Shown here piece by piece: positions 42,736 through 49,597 of a stretch of 64,000 nt of DNA. The notes under the pieces were generated by a model that did not search any database, had not been told where the DNA came from, and saw only the letters and a list, made by a program, of their open reading frames with translations. Each line of letters begins with the position of its first letter. Within the stretch, counting starts at the first letter, position 1. The position numbers were made by a program, and so were the translations under genes. Source of the DNA: CAJPPJ01 sp963536495 (lineage in GTDB: Bacteria; Bacillota_I; Bacilli_A; RF39; UBA660); contig CAUTAF010000007.1 in NCBI GenBank assembly GCA_963536495.1, positions 16,662-80,661 on the forward strand. The letters run 5' to 3'.

Positions 42736-44856
42736 ATGATGAGTATTTTAGAATATTCAGTAGATGTGAATTTAGATGTAGAAAAGATATTAGCTTTGTG
42801 TGATAGTTTAGGAATAGATTATATAGATGAGAATTCTACATTATCTGATGAAGAAATAATACTATTAGATAATAATTTATCTGAAATAGAAAATATGGAA
42901 GATGAAGATCATTATGAAGAAGAAATAGAAGAACACGATGAAGATGAAGAAGAACAATTAGTTGAAAAATTTGGTTCTAGAAAGAAAATAGAAAAGATTA
43001 AGACTAAGACTTCAACTAGAGATGATAATAAAGCTAATTTTCAATCAGAAAAGAAAAACTTATATAAACATAAGAAAAAATTAAAATCTAATGTTATAGG
43101 AGAAGATGATAACTTCGTTGTATATAAAGAAGGTATGACAGTAATGGATATTGCTACAATTATGAAAGTAAATCCAGCTGAACTTATTAAAAAACTTATC
43201 TCTCTTGGAGTAATGGCTAATATGAATGCATCTTTAAGTTATGAAGTAGCTGAAATATTAGTAGCAGATTACAATAAAACATTAAAGAAAATAGAAGATA
43301 CTGATATATCTAAATTTGATGAAGATTTTGAAATAGCAGATAAAGAAGAAGATTTAGTTGAAAGAGCACCTGTTATAACAATAATGGGTCATGTTGATCA
43401 TGGTAAAACTTCTTTACTTGATGCTATTAGAGAAAGTAATGTTGTAAGTGGTGAAGCTGGAGGTATAACACAAGCTATATCTTCTTATCAAATAAATTAT
43501 AAAGGAAAACCTATTACTTTTATAGATACACCAGGGCATGCTGCATTTACTGAAATGAGAGCAAGAGGTGCTAAAGTTACTGATATTATTATCGTTATAG
43601 TAGCAGCAGATGATGGAGTTAAACCACAAACAGAAGAAGCAATAGATCATGCTAAAGCAGCTGGAGTACCAATAATAGTTGCAATTAATAAAATTGATAA
43701 ACCAGATGCTAATAAAGAAAAAACACTTGAAGAAGTAGCAAGAGCTGGACTTCAACCAGAAGTTTGGGGAGGAGATGTAATAGTTAATTACATTTCTGCT
43801 AAGACTAAAGAAGGAATTAACGATTTACTTGATAACATTTTACTTGTTAGTGAAATGCAAGGATATAAAGCTAATCCTAATAGATATGCTATAGGAACAG
43901 TTATAGAAGCGTATAAAGATGTTAAGACTGGAGTAGTAGCAAGTGTCTTAGTACAAAATGGAACTCTTAGAATTGGAGATCCTATTTGTTGTGGAACTAT
44001 TTTTGGAAAAATAAGAAATATGAAAAATGATCTTGGAGAATCAATAACTGAGGCACTACCTTCAACTCCTGTAGAAATAATAGGTTTATCTGAAGTACCA
44101 GATGCTGGAGATAAATTTATGGCATTTGAAACAGAAAAACAAGCTAAAGAAGTATCAGATAAGAGAATAGCAAGATTAAAATCAGATGATTTAGGTAAGA
44201 CTAATATGAGTTTAGATGAATTATTCTCTGCTATTAAAAAAGGAGAAAAGAGTCTAAATGTTGTCTTAAAAACTGATACTAAAGGATCTTTAGAAGCAAT
44301 TAAACAAAGTTTAGCTAAGATAAATATCGAAGGTGTAGAAATCAAGATAGTAAGAGGAAGTGTTGGAGCAATATCTGAAAGTGATATAGTACTTGCAAAA
44401 GCTAGTGAAGCTATAGTTATAGGATTTAATGTAAGACCAAGTAGCAATGTAGTAGAAATAGCTAAGACTAAAGAAGTACAAATTAAACTATATGATATTA
44501 TCTATAAACTTATAGAAGACTTAGAAAAATCTATTTTAGGAAGTCTAGATCCTGAATATGAAGAAGTAGTTTTAGGATCAGCTGAAATCTTAGCAGTATT
44601 TAAATTCTCTAAAGTTGGTAATATAGCTGGATGTAGAGTGTTAGATGGAATTATTAAAAATACATCTAACTGTAGAGTTATAAGAGATGGTGTAGTTATT
44701 TATACTGGAAAGATTAAGACTTTACAAAAAGAAAAAGAACAAATAAAAGAAGTAGCAAAAGGATTCGAATGTGGAATTACTTTAGAAAATTATCAAGATA
44801 TTAAAGAAAAAGATATTATAGAAGCATACGAATTAAAGGAAATTAAAAAGATATGA
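42736..44856 (+). CDS. infB: Translation initiation factor IF-2
   Basis: A 706-residue initiation GTPase that brings fMet-tRNA to the 30S subunit. A short acidic and Lys-rich N-terminal region (residues 1-125) precedes the IF2N domain (MTVMDIATIMKVNPAELIKKLISLG). G1 is GHVDHGKTS, G3 is DTPGHAAF and G4 is NKID, followed by domains II-IV. I use the ATG at 42736 rather than the GTG at 42727, which lies inside the AGGTAGGTGA ribosome site. It overlaps rbfA by 4 nt. Confidence 0.97.
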   Translation: MMSILEYSVDVNLDVEKILALCDSLGIDYIDENSTLSDEEIILLDNNLSEIENMEDEDHYEEEIEEHDEDEEEQLVEKFGSRKKIEKIKTKTSTRDDNKANFQSEKKNLYKHKKKLKSNVIGEDDNFVVYKEGMTVMDIATIMKVNPAELIKKLISLGVMANMNASLSYEVAEILVADYNKTLKKIEDTDISKFDEDFEIADKEEDLVERAPVITIMGHVDHGKTSLLDAIRESNVVSGEAGGITQAISSYQINYKGKPITFIDTPGHAAFTEMRARGAKVTDIIIVIVAADDGVKPQTEEAIDHAKAAGVPIIVAINKIDKPDANKEKTLEEVARAGLQPEVWGGDVIVNYISAKTKEGINDLLDNILLVSEMQGYKANPNRYAIGTVIEAYKDVKTGVVASVLVQNGTLRIGDPICCGTIFGKIRNMKNDLGESITEALPSTPVEIIGLSEVPDAGDKFMAFETEKQAKEVSDKRIARLKSDDLGKTNMSLDELFSAIKKGEKSLNVVLKTDTKGSLEAIKQSLAKINIEGVEIKIVRGSVGAISESDIVLAKASEAIVIGFNVRPSSNVVEIAKTKEVQIKLYDIIYKLIEDLEKSILGSLDPEYEEVVLGSAEILAVFKFSKVGNIAGCRVLDGIIKNTSNCRVIRDGVVIYTGKIKTLQKEKEQIKEVAKGFECGITLENYQDIKEKDIIEAYELKEIKKI

Positions 44857-45173
44857 GTGTAAGTTTAAGTAGAATAGAAAGTACATTTAAAAAAGAATTA
44901 TCTTATATACTTGAAAATGCTAAAAACGATTATTTAAAAGCTATGACAATAACTGATATAGATTTAACTAGTCAAAAAGAATATGCTAGAGTTTATTTTA
45001 TGACTCATAGAAATGTTGAAAAAACTATTAAAGAAGTAAAGAGGTCTATGGCTTATATAAATAAAGTTATAAGTAAAAAATTAAATTTAAAAAAATTACC
45101 AAAAATCGTATTTATAGAAGATAATTCTTATGAATATGGTAAGGAAATAGAAGAGAAACTAAAAAATATTTAG
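44853..45173 (+). CDS. rbfA: Ribosome-binding factor A
   Basis: A 106-residue KH-type protein involved in 16S rRNA 5'-end maturation and cold adaptation. Conserved features are the N-terminal RIESTFKKELSYIL helix, ITDIDLTSQKEYARVYFM and KLPKIVFIEDNSYEYG. It completes the rimP-nusA-rnpM-infB-rbfA operon and is followed by a terminator whose left arm overlaps its 3' end. Confidence 0.94.
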   Translation: MSVSLSRIESTFKKELSYILENAKNDYLKAMTITDIDLTSQKEYARVYFMTHRNVEKTIKEVKRSMAYINKVISKKLNLKKLPKIVFIEDNSYEYGKEIEEKLKNI

Positions 45174-45187
45174 TTTCTTTTTTCTTT
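45153..45187 (+). terminator. Intrinsic terminator after rbfA
   Basis: AGAAACTAAA / TTTAGTTTCT stem with a T-rich tail; the rbfA stop codon is in the right arm. Confidence 0.82.
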
Positions 45188-45227
45188 TATAAATGTTACT
45201 ATATTATATAGAATAAGGAGAGTAATA

Positions 45228-46478
45228 ATGAAAAAAATATTGATAGTATTTGCATTAATATTATTACCTTTTGTAACTTTAGCAGATGAAGAAGAAAAGA
45301 AAAATACAACACTATTAAATAAAAATTTAATAGTGGAATGTATATATAGTGATGGAGGATTATATTCTTATGAATATAATGAATCTGAAAATACATTTAT
45401 TACTAATAGACAAGAATTTTTAGGTACAGGTAAAAAAGTAGTTCCTTCTAATATTATCTTTTTATCAGAACTTACATCAATTAATGAAACCCTTACAGTA
45501 GTAGATAAAGATTTAACATGTAAAAGATATATTTATAGTGGTATTTCTAAAAGAGAAGATGAAGAAGCTAAAAAAGATAATGTCCAAAATATTTATATGT
45601 TTATTAAAGGAAGTAATTCAAAAGATAATCCTATTAAATTAGAAGATGCATCAATTGATAGCTATACTGGTAAATGGTATACACTTGGTATTCCTTTAGC
45701 AAAAACAGAAGTTAGAAAAGCTTTAGATACTGCAATTATAGAACAAAAAAGATATGAATTAGTAAATCAAAGATATCGTTTGTTAGATACAGATACTATA
45801 AATCCTAAACAAGTATGTCATTTTGAATCAAATAGTAAAAGTGATAATATTTCTACTAAAAAAGATATATTAACTGCTCAAATATATTCTAATCATACTT
45901 TGATAAAAACAAGTGATGATTATTATAATTTACTTACAAAAGATGAATCTAAGTTAATAGAAGATATATGTGGTACTAGTGATAAAGATAAAATATATAT
46001 AAATGATTCTACAGTATCAGCAACTGGAGATTCTAGTGGTGGAGCAAAGATTGCTGCAAAAACTTATGATAAAGAAAGACAAACTCGTTTAACACTTAGT
46101 GAAAAAGAAAGTAAAGTTAATTTTTTAGAATATAAAAAAATTAGTGAAAATAAAATGGAAGATAAAGAAGTAAATGATAAACTATGTGAAACGATTCCAA
46201 ATGTTGCAAAAGTATTAAGAGATATTATTAAATTTGCAAGAATAGCTATTGGAGCATTAGTAATAATTCTTATAGCAATAGAAATACTTCATTTTGTTAG
46301 TAGTTCTAATCCAAGTGATCAACTTCCAATTACAATTAAAAAGATTAGTAATCGAATTATATTAATGGTTGTTATATTGTTGTTACCATTAATTACTAAT
46401 ATTATTGTTACTATCTTAAAAAGTGCAAATACGATAGAAACATCAACTATACAAGTTATAGATTGTTTGTTTAAATAG
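45228..46478 (+). CDS. Secreted/membrane protein with C-terminal T4SS-pilin-like helix pair
   Basis: A 416-residue protein. Residues 1-19 form a signal peptide (MKKILIVFALILLPFVTLA, then DEEE). A long polar region with a few cysteines follows. The C-terminal 95 residues hold two strong membrane helices separated by a short polar loop (IAIGALVIILIAIEILHFV, then IILMVVILLLPLITNIIVTIL). This paired-helix arrangement resembles the VirB2/T4SS-pilin-like proteins of Gram-positive and candidate-phylum bacteria. The next gene, 8 nt downstream, looks VirB6/TrbL-like, which strengthens the idea. The long extracellular domain is unusual for a pilin, so it may be another channel subunit. Confidence 0.55.
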   Translation: MKKILIVFALILLPFVTLADEEEKKNTTLLNKNLIVECIYSDGGLYSYEYNESENTFITNRQEFLGTGKKVVPSNIIFLSELTSINETLTVVDKDLTCKRYIYSGISKREDEEAKKDNVQNIYMFIKGSNSKDNPIKLEDASIDSYTGKWYTLGIPLAKTEVRKALDTAIIEQKRYELVNQRYRLLDTDTINPKQVCHFESNSKSDNISTKKDILTAQIYSNHTLIKTSDDYYNLLTKDESKLIEDICGTSDKDKIYINDSTVSATGDSSGGAKIAAKTYDKERQTRLTLSEKESKVNFLEYKKISENKMEDKEVNDKLCETIPNVAKVLRDIIKFARIAIGALVIILIAIEILHFVSSSNPSDQLPITIKKISNRIILMVVILLLPLITNIIVTILKSANTIETSTIQVIDCLFK

Positions 46479-46486
46479 GAGATAAT

Positions 46487-48730
46487 ATGCCAATATTAGA
46501 TATTTTAAAAACAATTGATATAGCACAACTATCTGTAGAAATAATAGGTTTATTAGCAAGTAGATGGTTTATACTAAATGGTATTATTTTTATATTAAGA
46601 TCACTTAGTTATTTTGTTGATTCTCAATTTGTAAATTTAATTGGTATGATTTATAAATATTTCACATTACTTTTAAAAGGTGAAATGTTTAATGAACAGA
46701 TAGTATCACAGTTATTATCTAGTATATATGTATTTATTGGTCTTATTATCTTTTTTAGATTAGCTACTGTATTAATTAAATATTTAGTAAATCCAGAAAC
46801 TATAGAAAGTTCTGTTGATAAAACTGGGTTATTTTCTGGACTTGTTAGAAGAATAGTAATAGGTAGTATTATGATTGCGTTAATACCATTTATTTTTTCT
46901 ACTTTAAATAGACTTCAAGTAGCAATAGTAGAAGATAATGTTATTCAAAATATATTTATTCAAAATGAATCATTTAAAAATTTTAATAAAAGACATGCAT
47001 TAAATGGTGGTCAATATTTAGCTAATTATGTTTTAGCAGGTTTTATAAGACCCGTTAATAATAGTTCTAGTTCAGTGAAAATGAGTTATGAAGCTATGAA
47101 AAAATCAGCTAATCCAGATTTAATTAATATAAATGCTGGAGTAGTACCAGGAGTAGTAGTTAAATATAGTTATACTTATTATTTTATAGTTTCTACATTC
47201 GTTCTTTTTATTGTATTTAAAACAATGATAGGTTATGCACTTGATATTATTACGAGATTCTTTAAAACTCTTTTATATCAATTAATGGCACCTATTGCCA
47301 TAGTAGAATATATGATAAGTGGAAATGGTGGAGTATTTGAAAAATGGAAAACTAGTGTAATAGCTAATTATTTATCTTTATTTGTTAGAATGTTATCAAT
47401 TTGGTTTTTAGTATTTATACTTTCATTAATGACGGCAGATGGACTTCCTAATGGTAATTTACTTAAAACAGATGATGATTTATTAAGAGCAATAATAGTT
47501 TTAGCGTTAATTGCATTTATGAAAGATTTACCAAGTTATGTAGGTCAGATAATTGGATTTGATTTAAGACAAGAAAGTTCTGCTATGTCTATGGTAAGTG
47601 GAGCAGCAACTGCAGTGCTTGGAGCAGCAGGAGCAGGTCTTATGGCGGGAAGTGGAATGATAGGTAATTCTTTAAGAAGTATAGGTGGTACTTTAAATAG
47701 AAATATTGGAAGTAAAATAGCTGGAGCTACAGCTGCAGCTCAAAATGCTCGTAATAAAGGAAGACAGATGGGTCTTACTGGCGAAGAGTTAAGGCAAGCA
47801 AGTAGAAATGCTTTAAGAGATTATGGAAATCAACAAGTTGCTGAAAGAAGAAGTAGAGGTAATGCTTTACAAAGAATGAGAAATACTGCAGCAGAAGGTA
47901 TAAGAAATAATGCAATGAATGATGTTAGAGATTCGGTTAGTAGTATTACAAGTATTGCAGATCATATACCAGCTCTTCATCAAACAGGAGTTCCAGCTGC
48001 AGCACAAAATTTATTTAATACTGTAACAGCTAATAATAATGGACAAAGACAAAATCAAACTCCACCAGAAACTCAAAATCAAAACACTAACTCAGGAGCA
48101 AATAGTAATCAAGTTTTATTAAGACCAAATAGAGCAAATCATTTAAATTTACTTAATGGAAGTAATTTAAATAATATTAATGCAACAGGAAATTCACTTA
48201 CTAGAGATGAATCTATTGAAAATATGACTGATTTCTTGTTTAGAGCAGATAATAATCAAAGTTATAGTGATTATTTATCTAATGTACAAAATGATAATTT
48301 AGAAACAAATAATGTTCCAGCAGAAGATAGAAATGTTATTTTAACAAGAGCAGGAGTTACTGATAGTAACGCAACAGTTATTAGAAATTCTCATACTTTA
48401 GAAGAAATAGCTAGAAATATATCAAGTAATTCTAATGGAACAATAAGTTATGAACAAGCTTATGAAACAACTAGAACTTATATTGAAGGAGCAGGTATAA
48501 GAGCACAAAGTAGATATAGTATAACTGATTCTAATGGAGGAGTTAATACTGTTGATATACCTTGTGTTGATCAAAATGGTAACTTCTTAAGAACAGGAGA
48601 ATATACTTTAACTAATGATAATATTAAAGATATAACAGATGATATTAAAAATCATTATTGGGGTAGATCTGCAGAAGATTACTTTGATACTAATTTAGAA
48701 GAAAATAATGGAGGAGTATCTAGAAAATAG
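46487..48730 (+). CDS. VirB6/TrbL-like polytopic membrane protein with long soluble tail
   Basis: A 747-residue protein. About six to eight membrane helices lie in residues 15-390 (for example FIVSTFVLFIVFKTMIGYALDII and SIWFLVFILSLMTADGL), with the central segment FFKTLLYQLMAPIAIVEYM that resembles TrbL/VirB6 channel proteins of type IV secretion and conjugation systems. Residues about 390-420 are Gly/Ala-rich (SGAATAVLGAAGAGLMAGSGM). The last 330 residues are a soluble Asn/Gln/Arg-rich tail of low complexity. No VirB4 or VirD4 ATPase is in the window, so the machine is incomplete here. A terminator follows. Confidence 0.6.
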   Translation: MPILDILKTIDIAQLSVEIIGLLASRWFILNGIIFILRSLSYFVDSQFVNLIGMIYKYFTLLLKGEMFNEQIVSQLLSSIYVFIGLIIFFRLATVLIKYLVNPETIESSVDKTGLFSGLVRRIVIGSIMIALIPFIFSTLNRLQVAIVEDNVIQNIFIQNESFKNFNKRHALNGGQYLANYVLAGFIRPVNNSSSSVKMSYEAMKKSANPDLININAGVVPGVVVKYSYTYYFIVSTFVLFIVFKTMIGYALDIITRFFKTLLYQLMAPIAIVEYMISGNGGVFEKWKTSVIANYLSLFVRMLSIWFLVFILSLMTADGLPNGNLLKTDDDLLRAIIVLALIAFMKDLPSYVGQIIGFDLRQESSAMSMVSGAATAVLGAAGAGLMAGSGMIGNSLRSIGGTLNRNIGSKIAGATAAAQNARNKGRQMGLTGEELRQASRNALRDYGNQQVAERRSRGNALQRMRNTAAEGIRNNAMNDVRDSVSSITSIADHIPALHQTGVPAAAQNLFNTVTANNNGQRQNQTPPETQNQNTNSGANSNQVLLRPNRANHLNLLNGSNLNNINATGNSLTRDESIENMTDFLFRADNNQSYSDYLSNVQNDNLETNNVPAEDRNVILTRAGVTDSNATVIRNSHTLEEIARNISSNSNGTISYEQAYETTRTYIEGAGIRAQSRYSITDSNGGVNTVDIPCVDQNGNFLRTGEYTLTNDNIKDITDDIKNHYWGRSAEDYFDTNLEENNGGVSRK

Positions 48731-48745
48731 ATACTTCTTTATTTA
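48713..48745 (+). terminator. Intrinsic terminator after the VirB6-like gene
   Basis: AGTATCTA-gaaaa-TAGATACT followed by TCTTTATTT; it overlaps the 3' end of the gene. Confidence 0.72.
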
Positions 48746-48792
48746 ATGAAATAATATTATTGAGGAATGTAAAATGAATTTAAAAGTGTATA

Positions 48793-48903
48793 AGGTTATT
48801 GTATGGATTAGAAGTTAATAATGAAGAAATTTTGCCTATTAAAAAAAGGTATATTTAAAGATGAAAAAATATTTTCAAAATAGAATTATAATAGAAAATA
48901 ATA
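48793..48903 (+). pseudogene. Remnant of a second HExxH-protein gene (3' end only)
   Basis: About 110 bp closely match the last 36 codons of the gene at 7808-8584 (shared stretch GAAGAAATTTTGCCTATT). One base is missing in an A run relative to the intact copy (near 48847), which shifts the frame and brings a stop after RYI. Everything upstream, including the HExxH region, the first cargo gene and the leader, is gone. Confidence 0.82.
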
Positions 48904-48915
48904 AAGGTGATTAAT

Positions 48916-49224
48916 ATGAAATTAAACATTGAAGAATTAAAATATTTAAGAGGTTCAAAATTAGACGATGGATATAGACTTGTGTATAAAAAAAATAATC
49001 ATTTTGAAATTAGTAGTTATTCTAAAACTATAGAAGGATTTATATGTGAATTAAATGATTATAATCCATATAGTTTATATGATGATGAAAAGAAATTTAT
49101 TTCTATTGAAAATTTATTAGAAGAAATAGCACAAAAATATAATGAAAAAGAAGTATCTATTTATAAAACAGATGGTACTTTGGTTTCATCATATAATCAA
49201 GATGATATAAATAAATTTAAATAA
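48916..49224 (+). CDS. Second copy of cargo gene 3
   Basis: A 102-residue protein, roughly 80% identical to the product of 8599-8898, with an intact frame and a good ribosome site (AAGGTG, 6 nt before the ATG at 48916). It has one extra residue in the middle and a different C-terminus. The neighbouring metalloprotein gene has decayed, so this copy has outlived its partner. Function unknown; an immunity- or antitoxin-like role would explain its retention, but nothing in the sequence proves it. Confidence 0.7.
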   Translation: MKLNIEELKYLRGSKLDDGYRLVYKKNNHFEISSYSKTIEGFICELNDYNPYSLYDDEKKFISIENLLEEIAQKYNEKEVSIYKTDGTLVSSYNQDDINKFK

Positions 49225-49283
49225 TTTTTATATTATTTTGATGTCTATAAGATATAATAAATAAGATTTCAAAAATAAAATAT

Positions 49284-49313
49284 AAAAAGCTATTGTTTTT
49301 ACAATAGCTTTTT
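49284..49313. terminator. Bidirectional-type terminator
   Basis: AAAAAGCTATTGT / ACAATAGCTTTTT hairpin with A and T runs on opposite sides, between the convergent small gene and rpmB. Confidence 0.8.
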
Positions 49314-49324
49314 AGTTTAGATTA

Positions 49325-49353
49325 AAATAAAAAAATATCTCTTTTGAGATATT
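49325..49353 (-). terminator. Terminator of rpmB
   Basis: Read leftward: AATATCTC-aaaa-GAGATATT followed by a T run, starting at the rpmB stop codon. Confidence 0.8.
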
Positions 49354-49525
49354 AAATTAATCCTAACTTTCTGAATGTTCTTAATTCTTTTGCACTAATT
49401 CTTATTTTAGTTCCATTAATTTTTACAACTTGAAGGTTTAATCCTTGTTTTTTTCTAGTTGCATTTAACGCATGAGATCTTAAGTTTTTGAAGTTAGGTT
49501 TTCTACTTGTTACATTAATTGCCAT
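49352..49525 (-). CDS. rpmB: 50S ribosomal protein L28
   Basis: A 57-residue L28 encoded on the minus strand. The pattern RSHALNATRKKQGLNLQVVKINGTKIRISAKELRT matches the family's SHANNKTKR...NLQ...V..KALRT core. It lacks the N-terminal zinc cysteines, so it is the zinc-independent (C-minus) type. AGGAGG precedes the ATG. It has its own promoter overlapping that of dnaE and its own terminator. It is the only intact core gene on the minus strand in this window. Confidence 0.9.
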   Translation of the reverse strand: MAINVTSRKPNFKNLRSHALNATRKKQGLNLQVVKINGTKIRISAKELRTFRKLGLI

Positions 49526-49556
49526 GATTCCTCCTTGTTTAATTAATTACTTTAAG

Positions 49557-49585
49557 ATTTTAGCATATTGCTTTATAATAGTCAA
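49557..49585 (-). promoter_or_regulatory. rpmB promoter, overlapping the dnaE -10
   Basis: Read leftward: TTGACT (49585-49580), 17-bp spacer, TAAAAT (49562-49557). A plus-strand TATAAT (49574-49579) lies within this spacer and would serve dnaE. Confidence 0.75.
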
Positions 49586-49597
49586 TAAAGAGGCATT

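Noticed and set aside
43414..44447. Long minus-strand ORFs within infB
   Set aside because: Antisense shadows of a highly conserved gene with no start signals of their own.
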